Origin: Paenibacillus rhizovicinus
GTDB lineage: Bacteria > Bacillota > Bacilli > Paenibacillales > Paenibacillaceae
Direction: 5' to 3'
DNA: 64,000 bases
Assembly: GCF_010365285.1 (NCBI RefSeq)
Contig: NZ_CP048286.1
Span: forward strand, 1,569,001-1,633,000
In this document: positions 7,600 to 16,451 of the stretch, piece by piece
Layout of the letters: each line of letters starts with the position of its first letter
How positions within the stretch are numbered: position 1 is the first letter of the stretch
The notes under the pieces: model-generated
What the model saw: the letters and a program-made list of their open reading frames with translations, nothing else
What the model was told of the DNA's origin: nothing
The model's database searches: none
Translations under genes and position numbers: made by a program

Positions 7600-9024
7600 T
7601 TAGCAGTCGAAGTACAGGCTGTACTCGTGTGGATGAACACGGATCGATACTGCTTTAGATTCGGAGCGTTTCAACGCGATGAAGTTTTCGATGAAGTCTT
7701 GCGAGAATACGCCGCCTTCAGTCAAGAACTCGGAATCAGCTTCCAGAGCGTCAAGCGCTTCGTCCAGGGTACCTGGAACCGAACGGATTTCTTTTTTGTC
7801 TTCGTCAGACAGTTCGTAGATGTTTTTGTCGAATGGACCATAGCCAAGAGCGATTGGATCCAGTTGACGTTTAATGCCGTCCAAACCTGCAAGCAGCATC
7901 GCTGCGAATGCCAGGTAAGGGTTAGCAGTGGAGTCCGGCGTACGGAACTCGATACGGCAGCCTTTCGGCGTAACAGCGGCAACCGGAATACGGATTGCTG
8001 CGGAACGGTTACCTTTCGAGAACACCAGGTTAACCGGAGCTTCGTAGCCAGGAACCAGACGTTTGAACGAGTTCGTCGAAGGGTTCGTGATCGCGATCAG
8101 CGCTGGTGCGTGATGCAGAATGCCTCCGATGTAGTGCAGAGCCATTTGGCTCAGGTTTGCATATGCGCCCTTCTCGTAGAACAGCGGGGAATCGCCGTTG
8201 AAGATGGAGCTGTGCACGTGCATGCCGCTGCCGTTGTCGCCGAAGAGCGGTTTAGGCATGAATGTTGCGACTTTACCGTATTGACGGGCAACATTATTGA
8301 TGATGTATTTATATTTCAACAGGTTATCGGCAGTTTTCGTCAGCGTGTCGAAACGGAAGTTGATTTCGGCTTGGCCGGCAGTTGCAACCTCGTGGTGATG
8401 ACGCTCTACGCGAAGACCGGATTCTTGCATGATACGAACCATTTCACTGCGGATGTCTTGTTGAGCATCCACTGGAGCTACCGGAACATAACCGCCTTTA
8501 ACAGGGATTTTGTAACCCAGGTTGCCGCCTTCTTCTTTACGGCCCGTGTTCCAGCCGGCTTCGTCGGAATCAACGGAGTAGAACGAAGTGTTCATTTTGC
8601 TTTCGTAGCGAACGTCGTCGAAAATGAAGAATTCCGACTCAGGCGCGAAGAATGCCGTAGTACCGATACCGGTCGTTTGCAGATATTCTTCTGCTTTTTG
8701 AGCGATGCTGCGCGGATCGCGCTCATAACGCTCGCCGTCCGGCGTGTGGATGTTGCTCATAATGTTCAATGTCGGGTGATCCGTGAATGGATCGATGAAG
8801 CTGGATTCTGTGTCCGGCATCATAACCATGTCGGATTCTTCGATGCCGCGGAAACCCGGGATCGAGGAGCCGTCGAAGGCAACGCCGTTTACAAACGTAT
8901 CGGCATCCACTTCCGTAGCAGGAAGCGTGATGTGGTGGGCGTGGCCGGAAAGATCCACGAAGCGGAAATCGACAAACATGATGTTGTTTTCTTTGATCGT
9001 GTTCAAAACATTTTGAACTGACAT
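7600..9024 (-). CDS. glnA: glutamine synthetase type I, beta subtype
   Basis: 474 aa. It joins glutamate and ammonia to make glutamine. Motifs present: DGSSIPGFRG, the metal-site FAPESEFF, the ATP-site region KPLFGDNGSGMHVHSS, NPSTNSFKRLVPGYEAP and RIEFRTPDSTANPY. Length and the segment EGGNLGYKIPVKGGYVPVAP match the GSI-beta enzymes of proteobacteria and actinobacteria, not the ~444-aa GSI-alpha enzyme of Bacillus. The adenylylation-loop tyrosine is conserved as Tyr403 in KNIYELSDED. The gene has a perfect SigA promoter and an upstream GlnR/TnrA box, and no glnR gene adjoins it. Whether a GSI-alpha paralogue exists elsewhere cannot be seen here. Confidence 0.96.
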   Translation of the reverse strand: MSVQNVLNTIKENNIMFVDFRFVDLSGHAHHITLPATEVDADTFVNGVAFDGSSIPGFRGIEESDMVMMPDTESSFIDPFTDHPTLNIMSNIHTPDGERYERDPRSIAQKAEEYLQTTGIGTTAFFAPESEFFIFDDVRYESKMNTSFYSVDSDEAGWNTGRKEEGGNLGYKIPVKGGYVPVAPVDAQQDIRSEMVRIMQESGLRVERHHHEVATAGQAEINFRFDTLTKTADNLLKYKYIINNVARQYGKVATFMPKPLFGDNGSGMHVHSSIFNGDSPLFYEKGAYANLSQMALHYIGGILHHAPALIAITNPSTNSFKRLVPGYEAPVNLVFSKGNRSAAIRIPVAAVTPKGCRIEFRTPDSTANPYLAFAAMLLAGLDGIKRQLDPIALGYGPFDKNIYELSDEDKKEIRSVPGTLDEALDALEADSEFLTEGGVFSQDFIENFIALKRSESKAVSIRVHPHEYSLYFDC

Positions 9025-9103
9025 TAGGTATTTCCTCCATTTCCGAACATTTGCGATGTGTAGGACAATAATTGTTCAACTTCTGCACTGAAACTATGTC
9101 GTA

Positions 9104-9132
9104 ATTATAGAATTAAGGCAAGGTCTCGTCAA
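9104..9132 (-). promoter_or_regulatory. glnA promoter
   Basis: Minus strand TTGACG (9127-9132), 17-bp spacer, TATAAT (9104-9109); near-consensus SigA promoter about 80 bp ahead of the glnA start. Confidence 0.88.
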
Positions 9133-9138
9133 TACTTA

Positions 9139-9155
9139 TGTAAGGTATTTTTTGA
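9139..9155. promoter_or_regulatory. degenerate second GlnR/TnrA-like site
   Basis: TGTAAGGTATTTTTTGA matches TGTNAN7TNACA except in the last triplet (two mismatches). It ends 6 bp upstream of the glnA -35, the same placement as the site before amt. Confidence 0.5.
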
Positions 9156-9161
9156 CCTCAT

Positions 9162-9178
9162 TGTCAGCTAACTTCACA
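9162..9178. promoter_or_regulatory. GlnR/TnrA box upstream of glnA
   Basis: TGTCAGCTAACTTCACA is a perfect match to the GlnR/TnrA consensus TGTNAN7TNACA. It lies 29 bp upstream of the glnA -35 element. Confidence 0.85.
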
Positions 9179-9221
9179 TAATTTTCAATTCTCAAAATTA
9201 CCCAGAAGAACAGCCTAAAAG

Positions 9222-9268
9222 AAAAGCCGAAGCCCCCTTCTTCAGAGGGGCTTCGGCTTTTCGATTTC
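9222..9268 (-). terminator. DAHP synthase terminator
   Basis: AAAAGCCGAAGCCCC / GGGGCTTCGGCTTTT, a 15-bp perfect stem with a 10-nt loop and flanking T/A tracts. Confidence 0.9.
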
Positions 9269-9291
9269 TGTAACGGTGCTGCATGCTGAAA

Positions 9292-10353
9292 TTATTTCAC
9301 CCACGTCGTAAAATATTCCGCAGGCTCTTTCGGCGTATCAAACCGCTTGCCTACAAGGTTTCCAAGCTGTTCCAGCTCCTTGAGCAGCTTCGCAAACTGG
9401 TCCGGGAAGAGCGATTGCACGCCATCGCCCGTCATCGAATTGTCCGGATCGGTGTGCATTTCGATGATGAGCCCGTTCGCCCCCGCCGCAACCGATGCCT
9501 TGGACATCGGCTCTACCAGCTCGCGGCGACCCGTGCCGTGGCTCGGGTCGGAGATGACCGGCAGATGGCTGAGATCTTGCAGCACGGGGATGGCTGCGAG
9601 ATCGAGCGTGTTGCGGGTGTAAGATTCGAATGTTCGGATTCCGCGTTCGCACAGCATAACGTTCGGATTTCCGCCTGCAAGTATATATTCCGCAGCATTC
9701 AGGAATTCGTCATAGGTTGCGCTGAAACCGCGTTTCAACAATACCGGCGTTTTCACCGTCCCAAGCTTCCGCAGCAGATCAAAATTTTGCATATTGCGCG
9801 TGCCGACTTGGAGGATGTCCGCGTATTCGCTGCAGACGTCGACATATTCCGGCGTCATGACTTCCGTGATCGTGAGCAGGCCGTGCTTCTTGCCCGCTTC
9901 CGCCATCATGGCCAGCCCTTCCACGCCGATGCCTTGGAAGCTGTACGGCCCCGTTCGCGGTTTGAAGGCGCCGCCGCGGAGAACCTGCCCGCCTGCCGCT
10001 TTGACCAGCCGCGCGATTTCGTCGATTTGCTCCGGCGTTTCAACGGCGCAAGGTCCGCCCATGATCGTCAGATTGTCGCCGCCGATTTTAACGCCTTTAA
10101 TATCGATGATCGTATCATCGGGATGGAAGTCACGGCTCGCAAGTTTGTAGGACTTCGAGATTTTGATAACGTTCTCGACTCCTTTCATTTGGCGCAGATG
10201 CTCCGCAAGCGTCGGTTCTGCCTTCCCGATAATGCCGATGACCGTACGGTCCGTACCGCGCGATACATGCGCCTGCACGCCGGTTCTCTCGATGTGCTGG
10301 ACGATTTCCAATATGCGTTCTTCCGGTTCGTTGTTTTTCGTTATGACGATCAT
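9292..10353 (-). CDS. aroF: 3-deoxy-7-phosphoheptulonate synthase (DAHP synthase)
   Basis: 353 aa, type I-beta DAHP synthase. Residues 1-70 form the ferredoxin-like regulatory domain that precedes the barrel in Firmicutes (MIVITKNNEPEERILEIVQHI); the catalytic TIM barrel follows, with GPCAVET, LRGGAFKPRTGPYSFQG, the metal cysteine in GGPC, LLKRGFSAT, and SDPSHGTG. It condenses phosphoenolpyruvate with erythrose 4-phosphate at the entry to the shikimate pathway. AGGGAG precedes the ATG by 7 nt. Monocistronic, with its own terminator at 9222. Confidence 0.95.
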   Translation of the reverse strand: MIVITKNNEPEERILEIVQHIERTGVQAHVSRGTDRTVIGIIGKAEPTLAEHLRQMKGVENVIKISKSYKLASRDFHPDDTIIDIKGVKIGGDNLTIMGGPCAVETPEQIDEIARLVKAAGGQVLRGGAFKPRTGPYSFQGIGVEGLAMMAEAGKKHGLLTITEVMTPEYVDVCSEYADILQVGTRNMQNFDLLRKLGTVKTPVLLKRGFSATYDEFLNAAEYILAGGNPNVMLCERGIRTFESYTRNTLDLAAIPVLQDLSHLPVISDPSHGTGRRELVEPMSKASVAAGANGLIIEMHTDPDNSMTGDGVQSLFPDQFAKLLKELEQLGNLVGKRFDTPKEPAEYFTTWVK

Positions 10354-10390
10354 ATGAGTTCTCCCTCTCTATCACACTTAGACGCGTGTA

Positions 10391-10437
10391 CGCTTTTAAG
10401 CTTTGACGCTTTTATGCTTTGTGGCTTTTATGCTTTT
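10391..10437. repeat. AAGC-rich imperfect tandem repeat
   Basis: Short units of the form GCTTTTA / GCTTTG (for example ACGCTTTTAAGCTTTG then ACGCTTTTATGCTTTG) are repeated about four times in the leader region of the DAHP synthase gene. Non-coding. Confidence 0.6.
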
Positions 10438-10457
10438 AATCGCTAAAGCAAATATAC

Positions 10458-10492
10458 ATGAAAAAACCGGCTCCGTCAAGAACCGGTTTCCT
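10458..10492 (-). terminator. DUF2062 gene terminator
   Basis: Minus strand AACCGG-TTC / GAG-CCGGTT stem followed by TTTTTT, starting directly after the stop codon. Confidence 0.85.
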
Positions 10493-10493
10493 A

Positions 10494-11003
10494 TTATTCC
10501 GCCAGCGGTTTGGCTTCTATTGCCGAGCGGCGCAGCTTGCGCTTCTCTTTCCGTTTGTCCGCCACGTACTTGATCATGATCCGAACCGGGAAATAGAATA
10601 TCGCTCCCAGCACGAATCCGTCGATAACCCCGCCAACGATCAGCTTCAAGTTCACGAGCAGCGCATGATTCAGCCAATGCGGAAGGAATGGAATATGAAC
10701 TCTCATGTGGTTGGGCAGTACTAGACCGCCAACCATGCTGTTGACGAATGCAATCGGAATGAAAATCAGCTTGCCGAATACGAATCCGACCAATGCGCCC
10801 GCGAAGCTTGCCCTGAACCAATAGATCAACGGAAATATGAGGAAAAACGCCAATCCATAAGTAGGCAGCGTGAACATCTCAACGAAAATACCGATTGAAA
10901 AGCCGAGCGCCACCATTGATGGGCCGCCGGGAGCCCGCATTAATTTCGTATAATTATACTTGAGCCATCGTTTAATCGAGCGCGGTTTTCTTGGTGATGA
11001 CAT
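10494..11003 (-). CDS. DUF2062 domain membrane protein
   Basis: 169 aa from ATG 11001-11003, which has AAAGGAG 8 nt upstream; a GTG 6 codons upstream lies inside that site. The N-terminus is basic (RKPRSIKRWLKYNYTKLMRAPGGP) and about four hydrophobic segments follow (residues ~35-50, 52-70, 75-100, 120-150), ending in a very basic tail. The pattern APGGPSMVALGFSIGIFVEMF is typical of DUF2062. The family has no established function; some members sit with glycosyltransferases. Here it is a single gene. Confidence 0.82.
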   Translation of the reverse strand: MSSPRKPRSIKRWLKYNYTKLMRAPGGPSMVALGFSIGIFVEMFTLPTYGLAFFLIFPLIYWFRASFAGALVGFVFGKLIFIPIAFVNSMVGGLVLPNHMRVHIPFLPHWLNHALLVNLKLIVGGVIDGFVLGAIFYFPVRIMIKYVADKRKEKRKLRRSAIEAKPLAE

Positions 11004-11024
11004 GGGATGCGCTCCTTTCACTTT

Positions 11025-11093
11025 AAATGCTCATTCAAGCATCCCTAAAATGCTTATTCAAGCATTCCTTAAAATTGCTACTTCAAGCATTTT
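11025..11093. repeat. three 22-24-bp imperfect repeats
   Basis: Units resembling AAATGCTTATTCAAGCATTC occur three times in a row. Each unit is itself an inverted repeat (ATGCT...AGCAT). Confidence 0.75.
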
Positions 11094-11096
11094 GGA

Positions 11097-11148
11097 GATT
11101 CTTTAGTAAACAGCATCATGTAGATGCTTTATGCTTTACTAAAGAATC
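11097..11148 (-). terminator. hairpin after ispH
   Basis: GATTCTTTAGTAAA (11097-11110) pairs perfectly with TTTACTAAAGAATC (11135-11148), with an inner AGCATC/GATGCT pair. It ends at the ispH stop. There is no long U-tract, so terminator function is inferred. Confidence 0.65.
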
Positions 11149-11149
11149 T

Positions 11150-12100
11150 TTACTGAACCGATTTCACGCGTATCGTCGGAAGCAATTTATCCATATTGAC
11201 CGTACGCCGAATCTCCCAGGTTTCAGGATTCTCGTCTTCGTATTGTTCCAAATAACCGATGACTTCCTTCGTCAGCGGCGTCGGCGTGGATGCCCCCGAA
11301 GTAACGGCTACCCGTTTCTTGCCGATCAGCCATGCGCGGTCGATCTCGGAAACGTCGGCAACCCGGTAAGCCGGAACGCCGGCGATTTCTTCCGACACCT
11401 GCGCCAAACGGTTGGAGTTGTTGCTTCGTGGATCGCCGACGACGATGCAGAGCTCCGCTTCCCCCGCCTGTTCGGCGACCGCTTCCTGCCTGACCTGGGT
11501 CGCGAGACAAATCTCGTTATGAATTTCCGCTCCGGGAAACGCAATCAGCAGCTTGCTGATCAGCACGCGGATATCCCACTGGGACATCGTCGTCTGATTC
11601 GTAATAATGATACGGTCCGATTGAAGCGTCAACGCGTCAATATCCGCTTCGCGCTCGACCAGGTGAACGTGCTCGGGCGCGATCCCGATCGCGCCTTCAG
11701 GCTCCGGATGCCCTTTCTTGCCGATATAGATGACCTCATAATCTTCCGCCACTTTCTCGCGAATCAAATCATGAGTCTTGGTCACGTCCGGACAAGTCGC
11801 ATCGACAACGGTGAGTCCCCGTTCCTTCGCCCGCCTGCGAACTTCCGGCGAGACGCCGTGCGCCGTGAAAATAACGGTTCCGCTCGAAATCTGCTCCAGG
11901 ATTTCCAGGCGATTCTCGCCGTCGAGCGTAATGATGCCTTCCTGCTTGAACGCTTCCGTTACATGACTATTATGAACAATCATGCCCAGAATATAGATCG
12001 GCCTCGGCAAATCCAAGTTGCGGGCCGTTTGCAACGCTAGAACCATGGCATCGACGACACCGTAGCAATAACCGCGCGGCGATATTTTTACAATTTCCAT
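11150..12100 (-). CDS. ispH: 4-hydroxy-3-methylbut-2-enyl diphosphate reductase
   Basis: 316 aa IspH (LytB), the last enzyme of the MEP isoprenoid pathway, an Fe-S reductase making IPP and DMAPP. The three cluster cysteines are visible in [21 protein letters not shown] and NEICLATQ; the catalytic stretch TSGASTP is present. Length is normal. The ATG at 12100 has AGGTG 9 nt upstream. Single gene, followed by a stable hairpin. Confidence 0.96.
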   Translation of the reverse strand: MEIVKISPRGYCYGVVDAMVLALQTARNLDLPRPIYILGMIVHNSHVTEAFKQEGIITLDGENRLEILEQISSGTVIFTAHGVSPEVRRRAKERGLTVVDATCPDVTKTHDLIREKVAEDYEVIYIGKKGHPEPEGAIGIAPEHVHLVEREADIDALTLQSDRIIITNQTTMSQWDIRVLISKLLIAFPGAEIHNEICLATQVRQEAVAEQAGEAELCIVVGDPRSNNSNRLAQVSEEIAGVPAYRVADVSEIDRAWLIGKKRVAVTSGASTPTPLTKEVIGYLEQYEDENPETWEIRRTVNMDKLLPTIRVKSVQ

Positions 12101-12233
12101 CGAAAACTACACCTGCTTTCCCGCTTGCCACATCCGTTTGACGAGGCTTTACGCCAAGAGTCTGTCCGACAGAATCACTTTCGTTGTATCTACGACTGCG
12201 TTCGACGTTCGTCCAGACGCTCAGTTCCTCATA

Positions 12234-13721
12234 TTATACTTCATTCATCCGGCCGTGGAAAGCAATCGGGAGCCACACGGTGAATGTCGTGCCTTCTCCT
12301 TCGCGCGTCGATACCTCGACCGAACCGCCGTGCTCATCGATAATCCACTTGGCGATCGACAGTCCGAGTCCCGTGCCGCTCGTCTCGCCCCTGGATTCGT
12401 CCGCCCGGTAGAAGCGTTCGAAGATATGAGGAACTTCCTTATTGTTCATGCCGATCCCCGTATCCTTGATAATGACGCCGGCTTGATCCTGCGAACGGAT
12501 GGCGCGCATTTCGACATAGCCGCTCGGCGTATATTTGAACGCATTTTCCACGAAGATGAACAGCAGCTGACGCAAAAAATCAGCATGCGCATTTACTTGT
12601 ACGTTGTCGATGGCAGTTAGGTTCCCGATTTTCCAATCTGCCTGTCTTGGAAGCAGCTGCGCTCTGCGCGCGACGTCCTCGACAAGGGGAAGCAGCGGCT
12701 GCGTCGTCTTCTCCATTTCGTAGCCGGCGTCCGCGCGGGCAAGCGCCAGCAGATCGTTGACGAGGTTGGACATTCGCTTCGCTTCGCCCGCAATATCGTG
12801 CATCGCTTCCCGCGTCATCGTCATTCGGCTTCGATCGCTGCGGGCCGCCGGATCGTCGTCACCGGCTTCGGCGTCGCCGCCCGCTTCCAGAGCAGGAGGC
12901 CACATGCGCTCGAGCAGCTCGATGTTGCCGCGGATCGTCGTGAGCGGCGTGCGCAGCTCATGGGAAGCATCCGACACGAATCGGCGCTGCGCTTTATAAG
13001 CTTCGTCCAGCTCGTTATAGGTCGTCTCCATTCGGCCCAGCATGCCGTTCAGCGTATCGGTCAGGCGGCCAAGCTCGTCGTTCGGCCCGACTCTCGGGAT
13101 CCGCATGCTGAGATCGGATCCGTTCTGGATGCTGTTGCTCGCTTGTATGACGTTCTCGATCGGCCTCAGCGCTTGGCGCGCCAAGAAGAAACTGATCGTA
13201 AAGGCGATCAGCACGACAACGATCAAGGAAAAGATCAGCGTCGTGCGAAGTTCGCTCATATATCGGTCTTCCGTGCCCGAATAAGCGCCCACCTGCAGCA
13301 GGCCGAACACTTCGTTCCCTTGCTTCAGTAAATGCTGATACACGAGAAACGGATATTTGCCGCCCAGCTTCACATGCTTGAACCCTTCGTCCGCTTTCGA
13401 CACCTGCTTCGCGTCGGGCTGCGGGAACTTCTCGTCAAGGCTCTTCAAATTCGGCGTCTGCTGATAGACGCCTCGTTTGTAGTTGTACACTTGAATGAAC
13501 AGCTCTTCGTCGCCAAGCAGCGACTCCCGAGCAATCAGAATGTTATCGAACGAATCCAGCGAAGAGGTGATGTTGATGGCGTTGGCTTGCGTCGCGATTT
13601 TGTCTTTCATCACATGATAAGTGTTGTAGCTGACGAAATAATAGAACGCTATGCCGAACACGACGAGCGTGACTGCCAAGATGACCGAATACCAGAGCGT
13701 AAGGCGCAGACGGATCGACAT
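12234..13721 (-). CDS. sensor histidine kinase
   Basis: 495 aa. TM1 at about 8-30, an extracytoplasmic sensor loop of ~130 residues, TM2 at about 163-185, then HAMP (LRPIENVIQASNSIQNGSDLS), HisKA with His254 in SHELRTPLT, and HATPase_c (N-box VENAFKYTP, G-box IKDTGIGM, GTGLGLSIAKWI). The HisKA domain has an Asp/Ala-rich insertion soon after the histidine. It starts 4 bp after the response regulator's stop, so kinase and regulator are one operon. Architecture is like ArlS/YkoH-type kinases; the signal is unknown. Confidence 0.93.
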   Translation of the reverse strand: MSIRLRLTLWYSVILAVTLVVFGIAFYYFVSYNTYHVMKDKIATQANAINITSSLDSFDNILIARESLLGDEELFIQVYNYKRGVYQQTPNLKSLDEKFPQPDAKQVSKADEGFKHVKLGGKYPFLVYQHLLKQGNEVFGLLQVGAYSGTEDRYMSELRTTLIFSLIVVVLIAFTISFFLARQALRPIENVIQASNSIQNGSDLSMRIPRVGPNDELGRLTDTLNGMLGRMETTYNELDEAYKAQRRFVSDASHELRTPLTTIRGNIELLERMWPPALEAGGDAEAGDDDPAARSDRSRMTMTREAMHDIAGEAKRMSNLVNDLLALARADAGYEMEKTTQPLLPLVEDVARRAQLLPRQADWKIGNLTAIDNVQVNAHADFLRQLLFIFVENAFKYTPSGYVEMRAIRSQDQAGVIIKDTGIGMNNKEVPHIFERFYRADESRGETSGTGLGLSIAKWIIDEHGGSVEVSTREGEGTTFTVWLPIAFHGRMNEV

Positions 13722-13725
13722 CAGG

Positions 13726-14418
13726 TCAGCCCCCTTCGCCCCGAAGCACGTATCCCGTTCCGCGCACGGTTTGAATCAGCCGCGAACCGCTGCCGTCCTC
13801 CGTTTTCTGGCGAAGCATGGCGATATACACTTCGAGCACGTTGGACTCGCCGCTGTAATCAAAGCCCCAGATTTTGTCCATGATCGCATCGCGCGTCAGC
13901 ACCCGGCGGGGATTCTGCATCAGCAGCTGAAGCAGGTCGAACTCCTTGGCCGTCAGATCGATGCGGCGTCCGCTTCGAATCGCTTCCCTGGAATCGAGGT
14001 CTAGCGTGAGATCCTCGAACTGCAGCCGGCTCGAGCTGTCCTCGAGCTTATCCGGTTTCCGCCGAAGCAGCGCCCTGACGCGGGCCAGCAGCTCTTCGAG
14101 CGCGAACGGCTTCACCAAGTAATCGTCCGCGCCAAGATCCAGGCCTTTCACGCGATCTTGAATGTCATCCTTAGCGGTGAGCATCAGGATCGGCACCGAG
14201 CTGCCGCCTTCGCGCACCCGCCGGCACACTTCCCAGCCGTCGACCTGCGGCATCATCACATCCAGGATGAGCAGATTCGGATCGCTGGACAGCATTTGTT
14301 TCAATCCCTCAAGACCGTTTTTCGCGGTTGCTACTTCATAGCCTTCGAATGCCAGGCTGCGCCTGAGCAAAGAAGTGATTTTATCGTCGTCGTCTACTAC
14401 CAGTATATGCGGTCTCAT
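13726..14418 (-). CDS. OmpR-family response regulator, partner of the adjacent kinase
   Basis: 230 aa. Receiver with phosphoacceptor Asp53 (LLILDVMMPQVDG) and KPFALEELLARVRAL, then a winged helix with IDLTAKEFDLLQLL and SNVLEVYIAMLRQK. The first gene of the pair: the ATG follows GGGGGA by 6 nt and the kinase follows by 4 bp. It is upstream of, and on the same strand as, ispH, but 130 bp and no shared regulation are evident. Confidence 0.93.
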   Translation of the reverse strand: MRPHILVVDDDDKITSLLRRSLAFEGYEVATAKNGLEGLKQMLSSDPNLLILDVMMPQVDGWEVCRRVREGGSSVPILMLTAKDDIQDRVKGLDLGADDYLVKPFALEELLARVRALLRRKPDKLEDSSSRLQFEDLTLDLDSREAIRSGRRIDLTAKEFDLLQLLMQNPRRVLTRDAIMDKIWGFDYSGESNVLEVYIAMLRQKTEDGSGSRLIQTVRGTGYVLRGEGG

Positions 14419-14559
14419 GGTTTTCCCCCAATGTCACTTCACTATTTTGAATTAAAAAAGATTCATTCAGTCATTCTTATCGTTTAAAAAACTTTCTTCA
14501 TTATAGCGCAAATGTCTACGGCCGCGAAACTCGTTCACCCATAAATATCCATGCAAAGA

Positions 14560-14592
14560 GGCGCAAGATCAGCCGTCAAGACTGCTTGCGCC
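14560..14592 (-). terminator. htrA terminator
   Basis: GGCGCAAG / CTTGCGCC stem downstream of the serine protease gene, followed on the minus strand by TCTTTGC. Confidence 0.65.
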
Positions 14593-14635
14593 CCTTGGGT
14601 GGGAATATCATTCCTTGTATCGCGAGTTACGCGCG

Positions 14636-16270
14636 TTATTGTTGCTGCGTCGCGAAGTCGTTCTTGTTGCCGATCGTCACTTTCAAATCCATCTTCTGGC
14701 CGTTGCGGATAATGTTCAGCGTAGCCGAATCGCCAACCTTCTTCTTCTGAATGGCGGCAATGAGATCTTCACGGTTATACTTCGTGCCGTCGAGCCCCGT
14801 AATAACGTCATATTGTCTCAGGTCGGCCATGTAAGCCGGCGATTTGTACATGATATCGGAAACGACGGATCCATCCGTGCTGTTCAGACCAAGCTCTTTG
14901 GCGAGCGCGTCCGTAATTTCGGCCAATGTCGCTCCGATGAACGGAACCGGCGCTTTTGGAATTTCCTTGTTCGATTTCAAGTTATCCAGTACTTCGGTAA
15001 TCGTGCTGGTCGGAATGGCGAAGCCGATCCCTTGCGCCTGCGAGCTGACCGCCGTATTGATGCCGACGACTTCGCCGTTCAGGTTCAGCAGCGGTCCGCC
15101 GGAGTTGCCCGGGTTAATGGAAGCGTCCGTTTGCAGCAAATGCTGATACTCGCGCGTGCCTTCGGAATCCGGTATCGAGATCGGACGTTCTTTGGCGCTC
15201 AGTACGCCGACCGTAACCGTGTGATCGAAGCCGTACGGGTTACCGATGGCAACGACCCAGTCGCCGATGTTGATTTTATCCGAGCTGCCGATCGGAAGCG
15301 TCGGGAACGCCTTCGTGTTCTCTACTTTCAAGACGGCAAGGTCGAGGTTGTAATCGGAACCGAGTTTCTTCGCCACGAACGGCTTGCTGTAGCCTTGAAC
15401 GGTGACTTGAATTTCATCGGCATCCGCCACGACGTGCTGATTGGTCAAAATGTAGCCCGTGGAATCGAAGAAGAATCCGGTACCGATCCCTTCCGGCGTC
15501 AGATCGCCGCTGCTATCTTGGCTTCCGTTCTGCTGGCCGTTATCTTGGCCGTTTCCTCCTTGGCCTTGACCGCCCGAGCCGTCGTCGCCGAAGAATTGGC
15601 TGAAGAAGTCATCCATGCTACCTTGCTGGCTGTTCCTCTGCTGCTGTTTCGTGAACGTCTCGATCTTCACGACCGCCGGGCTCGCGTTCGCGAACAGCTG
15701 CGCGATATTGTTCGGTCTCACGACGTCGGATGCCGTGGATACGCTGCCGCCGTCTCCCGCGCTGCCGACTGCAGGAGTCGCAGGGTTCGCCTGTTGAACG
15801 AGTGCCGGTTGCTCCGATGTGAACCAGTTTTCTTTATCGGATGCGACCATCAGCGCACCGACGGCGACAACGCCGACCATGAAGGAAGCGAACATGGCTT
15901 TGAACGGGGAGCGCTTCGGCTCTTTCGCCTGCCAGCTGCTGCGAGCCGGCTGCGACGGCGCGAACGGCCGCAATTGCGCCGGCGGCGTCACTTCCACCGG
16001 GTTGTGCGAATCCGGGCTTTGCTGCTGCGCTGCATCTGACTGCTGCGGTTCGGAAGCCGTGCGGTCATCGTACTCATCGCGTACGACCGCATCATCCGAA
16101 CCCGGCTTGAACGGTCCGTAGGAATAGTAGTAAGACGATTTCCCCGTCTCGCCTTCTTCCGGCTTTACATCATGTGCTCTATTGTTGGATTCGCCGTTTT
16201 CTCCGTTGTTCTCTTCACGTGTCGGTTTGAAAAAATCGTCGAAGTCATTCTTTTTGTTCTGATCGTCCAT
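14636..16270 (-). CDS. htrA: HtrA/DegP-like membrane-anchored serine protease
   Basis: 544 aa. The first ~120 residues are cytoplasmic and of low complexity (Asp, Glu, Asn, Gln, Tyr). A single transmembrane helix at about 124-143 anchors the protein. The trypsin-like domain has His279 (TNQHVV), Asp310 (NLDLAVLK) and Ser390 (NPGNSGGP). A Gly/Gln/Asn-rich linker at 211-256 sits before the catalytic domain, and one PDZ domain (about 440-535) follows. This is the HtrA/HtrB/YyxA architecture of Firmicutes, which degrades misfolded envelope proteins. The start has GGAGG 8 nt upstream. Often induced by CssRS-like systems; the two-component pair upstream of ispH is a candidate regulator by proximity only. 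Confidence 0.94.
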   Translation of the reverse strand: MDDQNKKNDFDDFFKPTREENNGENGESNNRAHDVKPEEGETGKSSYYYSYGPFKPGSDDAVVRDEYDDRTASEPQQSDAAQQQSPDSHNPVEVTPPAQLRPFAPSQPARSSWQAKEPKRSPFKAMFASFMVGVVAVGALMVASDKENWFTSEQPALVQQANPATPAVGSAGDGGSVSTASDVVRPNNIAQLFANASPAVVKIETFTKQQQRNSQQGSMDDFFSQFFGDDGSGGQGQGGNGQDNGQQNGSQDSSGDLTPEGIGTGFFFDSTGYILTNQHVVADADEIQVTVQGYSKPFVAKKLGSDYNLDLAVLKVENTKAFPTLPIGSSDKINIGDWVVAIGNPYGFDHTVTVGVLSAKERPISIPDSEGTREYQHLLQTDASINPGNSGGPLLNLNGEVVGINTAVSSQAQGIGFAIPTSTITEVLDNLKSNKEIPKAPVPFIGATLAEITDALAKELGLNSTDGSVVSDIMYKSPAYMADLRQYDVITGLDGTKYNREDLIAAIQKKKVGDSATLNIIRNGQKMDLKVTIGNKNDFATQQQ

Positions 16271-16392
16271 CGCATATTCCTCCTTGGATATCCCATGTTT
16301 CGCTGCTTACTTATTGTTTGTTGCTGTTCTATAGTTCTATCATGCACAATCTACCTTAAATCAAACTTAAAATTATTATAATGCCAAATAAA

Positions 16393-16426
16393 AAAACCGG
16401 GCTGCTGCTGATGCGGCATGGCCCGG
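16393..16426 (-). terminator. terminator of the YugN-like gene
   Basis: CCGGGC (16397-16402) / GCCCGG (16421-16426) stem with TTTTTTT on the minus strand. Confidence 0.8.
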
Positions 16427-16451
16427 ATACTAGGACAATCTATTAAACAAG

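Noticed and set aside
7573..9021. 482-codon open frame on the plus strand
   Set aside because: It is the complementary frame of glnA; GC-rich codon use opens long antisense frames here.
9139..9155. a second full GlnR box before glnA
   Set aside because: Two mismatches in the conserved ACA half; kept only as a degenerate site.
9283..10446. 387-codon open frame on the plus strand
   Set aside because: Antisense shadow of the DAHP synthase gene.
14615..16039. 474-codon open frame on the plus strand
   Set aside because: Antisense shadow of htrA.
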